The notes beneath the pieces were generated by a model that was not told the DNA's origin, ran no database searches, and saw only the letters and a list, made by a program, of their open reading frames with translations. Both the position numbers and the translations under genes were made by a program. A DNA stretch of 51,299 nt from an uncultured Clostridia bacterium (GTDB lineage: Bacteria > Bacillota > Clostridia > Christensenellales > Borkfalkiaceae). Each line of letters starts with the position of its first letter. Position 1 is the first letter of the stretch. This document shows, piece after piece, positions 1 to 9,548 of the stretch. The stretch lies in the NCBI GenBank assembly GCA_947631325.1, contig CANRKX010000007.1:1-51299 (forward strand). Reading direction: 5' to 3'.

Positions 1-113
1 ATTATAATTTAATAATATTAAATTGTCAACGGTAAATCTATAAAAATTTTAAAGTATACTTTATAAAAGTTTAAAAATGCTATATATTGAACATAAAAAT
101 TAAGGTGATTTTT

Positions 114-422
114 ATGTTTGACGAAAGAGTGGTGGGTCAAAATTTAAAAAAGTACCTGGCGCAGTCGCGGGTGCAGCAAAAGGAGCTTGCGGTCGCCTGC
201 GGAAAGACCGAGGGCACGATATCCCATTGGGTGGACGGCAGGGTGAGTATTCCCATAAAATACATTCCCGTCATCTGCGAAATGTTGGAGATAACGCTGT
301 ATGAGCTGTTCGAACTGCCCGACCCCTGCCTTTTATCCGAAGCCGAACGCAAAGTTCTGAACGCGTACAGGAAGGACGAAGTTTTCAAGTTGATTTCCGA
401 TAGGGTGCTTGATATAAGCTGA
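114..422 (+). CDS. XRE-family helix-turn-helix transcriptional regulator
   Basis: ORF 87..422; ATG at 114 is preceded by an SD-like taaggtgat. The protein has an HTH pattern (QKELAVACGKTEGTISHWVDGRVSIP). Confidence 0.8.
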   Translation: MFDERVVGQNLKKYLAQSRVQQKELAVACGKTEGTISHWVDGRVSIPIKYIPVICEMLEITLYELFELPDPCLLSEAERKVLNAYRKDEVFKLISDRVLDIS

Positions 423-455
423 AAAAATTTAATTTTCGTCAGTCATAAGAAATGA

Positions 456-502
456 TTTTACAGCCTGCGGCGCGCAGAATTTGCGCGCCGCAGGCTGTAA
501 AA
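456..502. terminator. Perfect 21-bp-stem hairpin (ttttacagcctgcggcgcgca / tgcgcgccgcaggctgtaaaa), likely terminator
   Basis: Both arms read directly from the sequence; it lies downstream of the regulator gene. Confidence 0.75.
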
Positions 503-544
503 ATATACCCCAAAAGTCACAATAAATATTTAGGTCAATAACTC

Positions 545-574
545 TTGCCAAACAGCCGACTTGCGTGATATAAT
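545..574 (+). promoter_or_regulatory. Sigma-A-type promoter TTGCCA-18-TATAAT
   Basis: ttgcca 545-550, tataat 569-574, upstream of the ATG at 603. Confidence 0.6.
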
Positions 575-602
575 ATATACGATAACGTTTTGAAGGTGCG
601 CA

Positions 603-1799
603 ATGTTGAACAAGAAAAACGTCCGTCTCGGCAAAGTGCGCTCGTCCATACGCGAGCTGTTCGAGTACGGCAAAAAACGCAAGGCGGCGATTGGGGAGGA
701 GAACGTGTACGACTTCTCCCTCGGCAATCCCAGCGTGCCCGCCCCCGACGAAGTGACGGCGGCGTTGAAGGAGATAATCGACACCACCGACCCCGTGCTT
801 TTGCACGGCTATACTTCGGCGCAGGGCGATTTTTCGGTGCGCGACGCAATCGCAAGCGATTTAAACTCGCGCTTTGGCACCGAGCTTGACGCCGACTGCC
901 TATATATGACTTGCGGCGCGGCGGCGTCGCTTACGATAACCCTTCACGCCATAGTCAATGCGGGCGACGAAGTGGTGGTGATTGCGCCATTCTTCCCCGA
1001 ATACAAGGTGTTTGCCGAGGGCGCGGGCGCAAAGGTGGTCGTCGTCGGCTGCGACCAAAATTTCAAGCCCGACCTCGTCTCTCTCGCAAATTCCATAACG
1101 CCCAAGACCAAAGCCGTGATAGTCAACTCGCCCAACAACCCCTCGGGCGTGGTCTACGGCGAGGACGAGATAAAGAAGATAGCCTTTATTCTCGACACCT
1201 GCGCCGTCGAAAACGGGACGCAGATTTATCTTATTTCCGACGAGCCCTATCGCGAACTCGTGTACGACAAGGACACGAAAGTCCCCTTTATAATGAATTA
1301 TTACGATCGCAGCATTGTCTGCTATTCATACTCCAAGAGCCTTTCGCTCCCCGGGGAGAGGATTGGATATATCGCCGTCTCGAACAAGATGGAGGAGAAG
1401 GACGAGGTGTATGCGGGCGTGTGCGGCGCGGGGCGAATGTTGGGATATGTGTGCGCGCCCAACCTCTTCCAACAGCTTGTGAAGAGGACTTGCGGCTTGA
1501 CGAGCGACATATCCATATATAAAAAGAACCGCGACAGGCTTTTAAACGCCCTTGTAAGTTACGGCTTTGAGGTGATTAAGCCCGAGGGCGCATTCTATAT
1601 GTTTGTGAAGTCCCCCGAACCCGACGCAAAGGCGTTTGCGGACAGGGCGAAAAAATTCGAGCTCTTGCTCGTGCCCGGCGACGACTTCGGCTGTAAGGGA
1701 TATGTGAGAATAAGTTATTGCGTGGAGCCCGCCATGATTGAGCGTTCCTTAAAGGCTTTCCGCGCGCTTGCCAACAGCTATAAAGAGGATAAAAATTGA
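603..1799 (+). CDS. Pyridoxal phosphate-dependent class I/II aminotransferase
   Basis: 398 aa; aminotransferase motifs NSPNNPSGVVY, SDEPYRELVY, SYSKSLSLPGERIGY. Confidence 0.92.
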   Translation: MLNKKNVRLGKVRSSIRELFEYGKKRKAAIGEENVYDFSLGNPSVPAPDEVTAALKEIIDTTDPVLLHGYTSAQGDFSVRDAIASDLNSRFGTELDADCLYMTCGAAASLTITLHAIVNAGDEVVVIAPFFPEYKVFAEGAGAKVVVVGCDQNFKPDLVSLANSITPKTKAVIVNSPNNPSGVVYGEDEIKKIAFILDTCAVENGTQIYLISDEPYRELVYDKDTKVPFIMNYYDRSIVCYSYSKSLSLPGERIGYIAVSNKMEEKDEVYAGVCGAGRMLGYVCAPNLFQQLVKRTCGLTSDISIYKKNRDRLLNALVSYGFEVIKPEGAFYMFVKSPEPDAKAFADRAKKFELLLVPGDDFGCKGYVRISYCVEPAMIERSLKAFRALANSYKEDKN

Positions 1800-1817
1800 G
1801 GTGTGCTCAAATTTTTT

Positions 1818-1851
1818 AAACGCCGCAGGCAAATTGTTGCCTGCGGCGTTT
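1818..1851. terminator. Bidirectional hairpin terminator between convergent genes
   Basis: Perfect 15-bp stem aaacgccgcaggcaa / ttgcctgcggcgttt. Confidence 0.75.
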
Positions 1852-1941
1852 ATCCTATAAAAATATCAATATATATTAAAAAACGGCGTCCGAAAGGGGG
1901 TGAAGCCCTGCCAAAACGCCGAGTTTTTTATGGGGAATTTA

Positions 1942-3315
1942 TCAGTATTTTGCAAGGCGTTGCTTTATGGATAAAATGTTCTCTTCAACCGACTTTTTCG
2001 AAGCCCCGCCGAAGGATGTGCGGGCGTTTGCGCAGTTTACGCCCTTGACTATATCGCAGATATCGTCGCAAAAGAGGGGGTCGAAGGAGCGATATTCGTC
2101 GGCGGTCATATCCTGCAGGTTGCGCCCGTTTGATATGCAGAAGCGCACAATCTTGCCCGTCACGGCGTGCGCCGAGCGGAAGGGCATGCCCTTTTTGGCA
2201 AGATAGTCGGCGACGTCGGTCGCACAGCAGAATTCGCCCTCTGCGGCGGCGGTCGTGTTATTCTTTCTGAGCGTTATGTTTTTGAGCAGTTCCGCCATAA
2301 TATCCACGCTTGAAATTATCTGCTTCTCGGCGTCGAAAAATCCCTCTTTGTCCTCCTGCAAGTCCTTGTTGTATGCCAATGGAATTGCCTTTATGGTGGT
2401 GAGGATAGCCATAAGATGCCCGTAAATTCTGCCCGTCTTGCCGCGCATGAGCTCGGGAATGTCGGGGTTCTTTTTCTGGGGCATTATGGATGAGCCCGTC
2501 GAGTACTCGTCGGAGATTTCAAAATAGCCGAACTCCTCGGTGGAATATAAAATTATATCCTCGCAAAGGCGGGAGAGATGCGCGGCGATAAGCGACGCGT
2601 CGAAGAGATATTCGGCGACGAAATCGCGGTCTGAGACGCCGTCCAACGAGTTGTCGCAGGGCTTTGAAAAATTCAAAAGGTCGGCACATATGTTGCGGTC
2701 AATTGGGTAGGAGGTGCCCGCGAGCGCGCCGCTGCCGAGGGGCATGACGTTCATTCTCTCGCGGCTTTCCGTCACCCTGTCCAAATCCCTCAAAAACATT
2801 TCTGAGTAGGCGTTGAAGAAGTGCCCCGCGCACATGGGCTGAGCCTTTCTCAAATGGGTGTAACCGGGGATTAAGGCGTCCAGCCCGTCCTCGGCGCGAA
2901 GAATTAAAGAGGAGACGAGGTTTTTAAGGCTCTCCTTCAACCCGTCGAAAGAGGAGCGGACGTACAGCCTGAAATCGGTTGCAACCTGATCGTTGCGGCT
3001 CCTCGCCGTGTGCAGTTTTTTGCCCGCGTCGCCTATCCTTTTCACAAGTTCGTTTTCGACGAAGGAGTGGATATCTTCCGCGCCCGCAATCTGCAGTTTG
3101 CCGTCTGCTATATCCGAATAAATTGCGTTGAGGCCCTCGATGATGAGCGCACCGTCGCTCTCCGAAATTATATTGCACTCTTTAAGCATGGTCGCGTGGG
3201 CAACCGAGGCGGTTATATCCACCGCCCAGAGCTTTTTGTCGAATGGAAGAGAATCGTTGTATGCGTCCGCGTTCTTCGCGGTGGGTTTTTCAAACCGTCC
3301 TTCCCACAGTTTCAT
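1942..3315 (-). CDS. argH: Argininosuccinate lyase
   Basis: 457 aa; starts KLWEGRFEKPTAKNADAYNDSLPFDKKLW; lyase signature GSSIMPQKKNPD. Confidence 0.96.
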   Translation of the reverse strand: MKLWEGRFEKPTAKNADAYNDSLPFDKKLWAVDITASVAHATMLKECNIISESDGALIIEGLNAIYSDIADGKLQIAGAEDIHSFVENELVKRIGDAGKKLHTARSRNDQVATDFRLYVRSSFDGLKESLKNLVSSLILRAEDGLDALIPGYTHLRKAQPMCAGHFFNAYSEMFLRDLDRVTESRERMNVMPLGSGALAGTSYPIDRNICADLLNFSKPCDNSLDGVSDRDFVAEYLFDASLIAAHLSRLCEDIILYSTEEFGYFEISDEYSTGSSIMPQKKNPDIPELMRGKTGRIYGHLMAILTTIKAIPLAYNKDLQEDKEGFFDAEKQIISSVDIMAELLKNITLRKNNTTAAAEGEFCCATDVADYLAKKGMPFRSAHAVTGKIVRFCISNGRNLQDMTADEYRSFDPLFCDDICDIVKGVNCANARTSFGGASKKSVEENILSIKQRLAKY

Positions 3316-3337
3316 TTTGATACCGTCCTTTAATAAG

Positions 3338-3366
3338 TTGACTTATGCGCAAAAAATTATTACAAT
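3338..3366 (+). promoter_or_regulatory. Sigma-A-type promoter for the ruv operon, TTGACT-17-TACAAT
   Basis: ttgact 3338-3343, tacaat 3361-3366. Confidence 0.55.
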
Positions 3367-3420
3367 ATAATTATAAAGAATAAATGCGTACAAATCAAGT
3401 TTTTTGAGCGTGCAATTCAA

Positions 3421-3918
3421 ATGATTATTTTGGGACTCGACCCCGGGCTTGCCACAATGGGCTTCGGCGTCATCGAAAAACTCAAAAACGACGACACCGC
3501 GATGGTGGATTACGGAGTTGTCCTCACCCCCAAGGAGGAGACGCTGCCCGTCAGACTCGCCATGCTCGAGGAGGGGATAAACAAACTTCTCCAAAAGTAT
3601 AAGCCCGAGGAGATTGCCGTCGAGGAGCTATTCTTTTCGAAGAATATAACGACGGGTATTCCCGTTGCCCATGCGCGCGGCGTGATGTTGTTGACGTGCA
3701 TAAAGTACTGCGGGAGGCTATACGAATATACCCCCAACCAGATAAAGCAGTCGCTGACGGGTTACGGTAAGGCGGACAAGGTGCAGATGATGCACGTCGT
3801 CACGGGGCTTTTGCACTTGAATAAAATTCCCCGCCCCGACGACGCGGCGGACGCCCTCGCCGTTGCGCTGTGCCATGCGCACACCTCGCGGTTCGGGAAA
3901 CTTTTCGGGATAAGGTAG
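3421..3918 (+). CDS. ruvC: Crossover junction endodeoxyribonuclease RuvC
   Basis: 165 aa; ILGLDPGLATMGFGVIE and AVEELFFSKN; followed by ruvA and ruvB. Confidence 0.96.
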   Translation: MIILGLDPGLATMGFGVIEKLKNDDTAMVDYGVVLTPKEETLPVRLAMLEEGINKLLQKYKPEEIAVEELFFSKNITTGIPVAHARGVMLLTCIKYCGRLYEYTPNQIKQSLTGYGKADKVQMMHVVTGLLHLNKIPRPDDAADALAVALCHAHTSRFGKLFGIR

Positions 3919-3921
3919 ATT

Positions 3922-4512
3922 ATGATTGGTTTTATAAAAGGCGAAATTATATCTTTGACGACAGACACGGCGGTCGTTCTGACCCAATCGGGCGTGGGCT
4001 TTGAGGCGCTTATATCGGGCGCGGCATATTCCTCGCTCGTCGGGAAAAAGGAGGGCGCACTCTACACCTATATGCAGGTGCGCGAGGACGGAGTCAATCT
4101 CTTCGGCTTTGCCACAGTTGAGGAAAAGGAAATGTTCTTAAAGCTCACCTCAGTTTCGGGCGTGGGACCCAAGATGGGCATTGCGATGCTTTCGACGATG
4201 AGCGCGGCGGACGTCGCGGCGGCGATTGCAAAGCAGGACGTCAAGAGACTTTCGGGCGTCAAGGGATTGGGCAAAAAGACGGCGGAGCGCATAATTTTGG
4301 AGCTTCGCGAGAAGGTCTCGCTCACCGCCGCAGACGAAGTTTCAAAGGGCGGGGCAAATATAATAATCGAGGACGACGACGAGGACGCTATGGTTGCGCT
4401 CGCCTCTCTCGGGTTCACTCGGCAGGAGTGCGCAAGGGCAATCGCCCGCGCAAAAGAGAGCGGCGCAAAGACTGTTGAAGATATAATAATGGTCGCATTA
4501 AAGGGAATGTAA
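3922..4512 (+). CDS. ruvA: Holliday junction branch migration protein RuvA
   Basis: 196 aa; VSGVGPKMGIAMLS, LSGVKGLGKKTAERIILELREK. Confidence 0.96.
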   Translation: MIGFIKGEIISLTTDTAVVLTQSGVGFEALISGAAYSSLVGKKEGALYTYMQVREDGVNLFGFATVEEKEMFLKLTSVSGVGPKMGIAMLSTMSAADVAAAIAKQDVKRLSGVKGLGKKTAERIILELREKVSLTAADEVSKGGANIIIEDDDEDAMVALASLGFTRQECARAIARAKESGAKTVEDIIMVALKGM

Positions 4513-4515
4513 GTT

Positions 4516-5583
4516 ATGTTTTTCGACGACGACGAAGAGCTGGGCGGCGAGGACAGGTTGGTAAAGAGCACGAAGGGCGAATATGACGACAATGAAAACG
4601 TTCTCCGCCCCAAGACTTTGGAAGCCTATGTCGGTCAGAGCAAGGTTAAGGAAAATTTAAAGGTGTACATGGCGGCGGCAAAGGCGCGCGGCGAGGTGTT
4701 GGAGCACGTGCTTTTATACGGCGCGCCCGGGCTCGGCAAGACCACGTTAGCGCACATAATCGCCACCGAAATGGGCGGACAGCTCAAACTTACGAGCGCA
4801 CCCGCTATCGAGAGGAGCGGCGACCTTGCCGCAATTTTGACCAACCTCAACGACGGCGACGTGCTGTTTATCGACGAGATACACCGCTTAAATCACAGCG
4901 TCGAAGAAATTCTGTATTCGGCGATGGAGGACTGCGCGCTCGATATAATAGTTGGCAAGGGACCGGGGGCGAGAAATATCCGCTTCTCACTCAAAAAATT
5001 TACGTTGATAGGCGCGACCACCCGCGCGGGAATGATAGCCAATCCCCTTCGCGACAGGTTCGGCATAATCTGCCGTCTCGAGATGTATACGCCCGCGGAA
5101 TTGAAGGAGATTGTGACGAGGAGCGCGGCGACCCTCGGAATATCCATAGACGATAAGGCGGCGGACGAGATTTCAAAGAGAAGCCGCGGAACGCCGAGAA
5201 TTGCCAACAGACTTTTAAAGAGGGTGCGCGACTTTTCGACCATAAACGGCAACGCCGCCGTGACGCTCGACGACGCGCGCTATGCCTTGAAGAAGATGGA
5301 AGTGGACGAGCTGGGATTGGACGAAGTGGACCGCGCGCTCCTCCGCGCCATGATAGAGAAGTTCGACGGCAAGCCCGTGGGACTCGAGACGCTCGCCGCG
5401 ACGATAAACGAGGACGCGGGCACAATCGAGGACGTATACGAGCCCTATCTATTGCAGCTCGGCTTTATCGCCCGCACCCCGAGGGGAAGAATGATAATGA
5501 GGGGAGGATATGAGCACCTCGGCTATAAGATGACCGAAAAACAGCGGGAGCAGGTGTCTATATTCGACAAGGACAGCGAGTGA
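4516..5583 (+). CDS. ruvB: Holliday junction branch migration DNA helicase RuvB
   Basis: 355 aa; [36 protein letters not shown]. Confidence 0.97.
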   Translation: MFFDDDEELGGEDRLVKSTKGEYDDNENVLRPKTLEAYVGQSKVKENLKVYMAAAKARGEVLEHVLLYGAPGLGKTTLAHIIATEMGGQLKLTSAPAIERSGDLAAILTNLNDGDVLFIDEIHRLNHSVEEILYSAMEDCALDIIVGKGPGARNIRFSLKKFTLIGATTRAGMIANPLRDRFGIICRLEMYTPAELKEIVTRSAATLGISIDDKAADEISKRSRGTPRIANRLLKRVRDFSTINGNAAVTLDDARYALKKMEVDELGLDEVDRALLRAMIEKFDGKPVGLETLAATINEDAGTIEDVYEPYLLQLGFIARTPRGRMIMRGGYEHLGYKMTEKQREQVSIFDKDSE

Positions 5584-5585
5584 CA

Positions 5586-6611
5586 ATGGTATATAAAAAG
5601 AGCGATTTTTATTACGATCTTCCCGAAGAACTAATCGCCCAGACGCCAATAGAGCCCCGCGACAGCTCGCGGCTTTTGGTTTACGACAGGGCGACGGACA
5701 GAGTAAGTCACGAAATATTCAGGGATATAACCAATTATTTAAAGGCGGGGGACGTGCTTGTCGTCAACAACACAAGGGTTCTGCCCGCCCGACTTTTTGC
5801 GCATACCCAAAACGGCGGATTGATTGAGGTGCTCTTATTAAAACGCCTCGACATATCCCTTTGGGAAGCCCTCGTCCGCCCCGGCAAGAAGTGCAGGGTG
5901 GGGCGAGAATTTAAAGTTTCGGACGAGCTGTCCTTAAAGATTGAGGGCGTTACAGACAGCGGCGAGCGGATAGTGCGATTTTTTTATGACGGCGTGTTTG
6001 AGGAGATACTCGAAAGGGTGGGCAATATGCCCCTGCCGCCATACATAAAGCAAAAGCTCGAAAACAAGAACCGCTATCAGACGGTGTACGCCAAGACAGA
6101 CGGCTCGGCGGCGGCGCCCACGGCGGGGCTGCACATCACGCCCGAACTCCTCGAAAAAATCAAAAATATGGGAGTTAAGGTGGTCGAAGTGTTGCTGCAC
6201 GTGGGGCTGGGCACCTTCCGCCCCGTCAAAGAGGACGTAATCACCGACCATAAGATGCACTCCGAATACTTCGAAGTTTCGAGGGAAGCGGCGGACGAGA
6301 TAAACGCCGCAAAGCGCGAGGGCAGGCGGATTATCGCCGTCGGCACAACTTCGGTGCGCACTTTGGAGAGCGCGGCGGGCGACGACGGGCTGATCGTGCC
6401 CCAAAAGGGGAACACGCAGATATTTATTTATCCGCCCTACAAATTCAAGTGCGTGGACGCGCTGATAACCAACTTCCACCTACCCGAAAGCACCCTTATT
6501 ATGCTCGTCTCCGCCCTGTGCGGTCGCGAAAAGACGCTGGAACTGTATAGGACGGCGGTGGAAGAGAGATATAGATTTTTCTCATTCGGGGACGCTATGT
6601 TTATATTATAG
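5586..6611 (+). CDS. queA: S-adenosylmethionine:tRNA ribosyltransferase-isomerase QueA
   Basis: [42 protein letters not shown] track starts at 5580, ATG at 5586 preferred. Confidence 0.96.
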   Translation: MVYKKSDFYYDLPEELIAQTPIEPRDSSRLLVYDRATDRVSHEIFRDITNYLKAGDVLVVNNTRVLPARLFAHTQNGGLIEVLLLKRLDISLWEALVRPGKKCRVGREFKVSDELSLKIEGVTDSGERIVRFFYDGVFEEILERVGNMPLPPYIKQKLENKNRYQTVYAKTDGSAAAPTAGLHITPELLEKIKNMGVKVVEVLLHVGLGTFRPVKEDVITDHKMHSEYFEVSREAADEINAAKREGRRIIAVGTTSVRTLESAAGDDGLIVPQKGNTQIFIYPPYKFKCVDALITNFHLPESTLIMLVSALCGREKTLELYRTAVEERYRFFSFGDAMFIL

Positions 6612-6639
6612 TCGGCAATTTTTGGGGCGCAATCTTAAA

Positions 6640-6659
6640 TATAATATGCGCATAAAATA
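6640..6659. promoter_or_regulatory. Imperfect palindrome TATAATATGCGCATAAAATA abutting the -35 of the antitoxin gene; candidate operator
   Basis: Its reverse complement TATTTTATGCGCATATTATA differs at only four positions; it ends one base before the -35. Confidence 0.4.
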
Positions 6660-6688
6660 TTGACAATCTTCATATAATATGTTAGAAT
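6660..6688 (+). promoter_or_regulatory. Promoter TTGACA-17-TAGAAT
   Basis: ttgaca 6660-6665, tagaat 6683-6688; SD tggagg downstream. Confidence 0.65.
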
Positions 6689-6717
6689 AATGCAAAGAAT
6701 ATGGAGGATTTAAAGCA

Positions 6718-6984
6718 ATGGCGAAAGTATCAACCAATATAACCATAGACGCCGAAGTGAAGAAGCAGGCGCAGGAGCTGTTTGCCGATTTGGGGCTCGA
6801 TTTATCTACGGCGATAAACATCTATCTCAAAAAGGCTATTTCCGAGCAGGGTATTCCCTTTGAGGTAACGCGCGAAATTCCCAACGCCGTCACAGCAAAG
6901 GCTATTGCCGATTCCGAAAAGGGCGACGACGTGTACGGTCCTTTTGACAGCGTTGAAGAACTGAAAAAGACGCTCGATAAATAA
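6718..6984 (+). CDS. RelB/DinJ-family antitoxin, no adjacent toxin
   Basis: 88 aa; ITIDAEVKKQAQELFADLGLDLSTAINIYLKKAISEQGIPFEV is typical of the RelB/DinJ ribbon-helix-helix family. Confidence 0.88.
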   Translation: MAKVSTNITIDAEVKKQAQELFADLGLDLSTAINIYLKKAISEQGIPFEVTREIPNAVTAKAIADSEKGDDVYGPFDSVEELKKTLDK

Positions 6985-7017
6985 AATATGACTTAAAAGT
7001 TATTTCAACCCGTTTAA

Positions 7018-8160
<1,143 letters not shown>

Positions 8161-8274
8161 CGCATAGCCCTATAAAAAATTAACCTTGGGTCATTTTGCC
8201 GTTTATGCCTTAAAACGCTTGCCAAACGGCTAAAAAAATATTATATTAGAAGAAATATAAATTTGGAGACAGAT

Positions 8275-8850
8275 ATGTTCAATTTATTGGCAGATGCAAA
8301 TAATCAGTCGTCAACGTGGGTGTTGATTGCTATCGTGGCTGTGATGATCGTGCTTTTGATTGTCTTTGGGGTATTGAATTCCAGAAGGCGCAAAAAGCAG
8401 GAAAAGGACGCGCAGGACCTTATAAACGCCGTTAAACCCGGCAACAAGGTCAAGACGATAGGCGGGATATGCGGAATAGTCGTCGAAGTGGACGAGGAGG
8501 AGAACACCTTCGTCCTCGAGACGGGCACGGAGCAGTCGGGCAAGAGCTATATCAAGTTCGACAGGCAGGCTATCTATCAGACCGACGCGGTAGTTCCCAC
8601 GGCAACCCCCGAAAAGGACGAGCCTTTCGAAAATGACGCCGCAACGGAGCAAAACGTAAGCTCGGAAGGCGCGGAAGAGAAGCCCGCAGAGCAGACCGCC
8701 CAAGCCGAGGCACAGCCCGCGGACGAAAAGCCCGAGGAAAAACCCGAAGTCAAGCCCGAGGAAAAGCCCCATCACGGCAAGAAGAAGGGCGCAAAGGCGG
8801 CAGAGGAGCAAAATGTAGAGCCCTTTGAGGACGTGAAAGAGCAAAAGTAA
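8275..8850 (+). CDS. yajC: Preprotein translocase subunit YajC with a long acidic/proline C-terminal tail
   Basis: N-terminal TM followed by RRRKKQEKDAQDLINAVKPGNKVKTIGGICGIV. ATG at 8275 with SD ggagac; the ORF track uses TTG at 8263. Confidence 0.88.
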   Translation: MFNLLADANNQSSTWVLIAIVAVMIVLLIVFGVLNSRRRKKQEKDAQDLINAVKPGNKVKTIGGICGIVVEVDEEENTFVLETGTEQSGKSYIKFDRQAIYQTDAVVPTATPEKDEPFENDAATEQNVSSEGAEEKPAEQTAQAEAQPADEKPEEKPEVKPEEKPHHGKKKGAKAAEEQNVEPFEDVKEQK

Positions 8851-8870
8851 ATAATAATGTAATTTATATA

Positions 8871-8905
8871 AAAACCTCCGCATATGTTAAAGCGGAGGTT
8901 TTTTT
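8871..8905 (+). terminator. Intrinsic terminator after yajC; its 3' arm contains the SD of the next gene
   Basis: aaaacctccgc (8871-8881) / gcggaggtttt (8892-8902) followed by a T-run up to 8905; ATG at 8906. Confidence 0.75.
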
Positions 8906-9274
8906 ATGCGCGAAAATATATTTCAGATAGTCAAATCGGTGTTGGCGGCGGTGGTCGTATCCCTCGTGTTCGCCCTCGTGTTCACGGTGATAATTCAGCT
9001 CTTCAATCTGCCGACTTCGGTGGTGAAGCCCGTAAATCAGGTGTTCAAAATACTCTCCGTCGCGATAGGCGGAATAATATTCATACGGGGAGAGAGGGGG
9101 CTTTTAAAGGGAATAATACACGGCGTTTTGTCGGTGATTTTGACCTTTTTGATATTCGGCGCGATATCTTTAAGCCTTTCCGCCGATTGGAAATTCGCGC
9201 TTGAAATACTTTTCGGGGCGATTTCGGGCGGCATTGCGGGGGTTATTGCCGTCAATATTAAAAGAAAAGCCTAA
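8906..9274 (+). CDS. TIGR04086-family-like membrane protein
   Basis: 122 aa, four hydrophobic segments; located between yajC and the SCIFF gene, as in other Clostridia. Confidence 0.6.
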   Translation: MRENIFQIVKSVLAAVVVSLVFALVFTVIIQLFNLPTSVVKPVNQVFKILSVAIGGIIFIRGERGLLKGIIHGVLSVILTFLIFGAISLSLSADWKFALEILFGAISGGIAGVIAVNIKRKA

Positions 9275-9280
9275 AATCGC

Positions 9281-9309
9281 TTGCATTTCGTCCGCAGTTA
9301 ATTTATAAT
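9281..9309 (+). promoter_or_regulatory. Promoter for the SCIFF precursor gene, TTGCAT-17-TATAAT
   Basis: ttgcat 9281-9286, tataat 9304-9309; SD gaggtg before the ATG at 9341. Confidence 0.65.
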
Positions 9310-9340
9310 GATATAAATTAAAAAAGACGAGGTGAATAAA

Positions 9341-9496
9341 ATGATTAAGACAATTGCGAAGCCCGCCGAAAAGAAGGTAACGGGTTGCGGCGAATGCAGA
9401 AGCACCTGCCAATCAGCCTGCAAGACGAGCTGCACCGTCGGCAACCAGAGCTGCGAAAGAATAAATAGAGAACAGAATCCCGAAAAAGTAAAGTAA
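9341..9496 (+). CDS. scfA: SCIFF (six-cysteines-in-forty-five) ranthipeptide precursor
   Basis: Not in the ORF track (51 aa). My translation is MIKTIAKPAEKKVTGCGECRSTCQSACKTSCTVGNQSCERINREQNPEKVK. It has six Cys in the SCIFF spacing and is followed by its maturase. Confidence 0.95.
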   Translation: MIKTIAKPAEKKVTGCGECRSTCQSACKTSCTVGNQSCERINREQNPEKVK

Positions 9497-9510
9497 AATA
9501 AAAATCTTTA

Positions 9511-9537
9511 AAGGAGCAGACAAATTCGCTGCTCCTT
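9511..9537 (+). promoter_or_regulatory. Hairpin between scfA and scfB (attenuator or stability element candidate)
   Basis: aaggagcag (9511-9519) / ctgctcctt (9529-9537), perfect 9-bp stem, followed by ttaatttt. Confidence 0.55.
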
Positions 9538-9548
9538 AATTTTCGTCT

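Noticed and set aside
6606-6821. 71-aa minus-strand ORF overlapping the antitoxin as a possible partner toxin
   Set aside because: Composition is a shadow of the antitoxin frame and its promoter; no RelE/YafQ-like sequence.
8198-8230. Hairpin gccgttt/aaacggc between tgt and yajC
   Set aside because: Only 7 bp with a long loop and no T-run on the plus strand; too weak to call a terminator.
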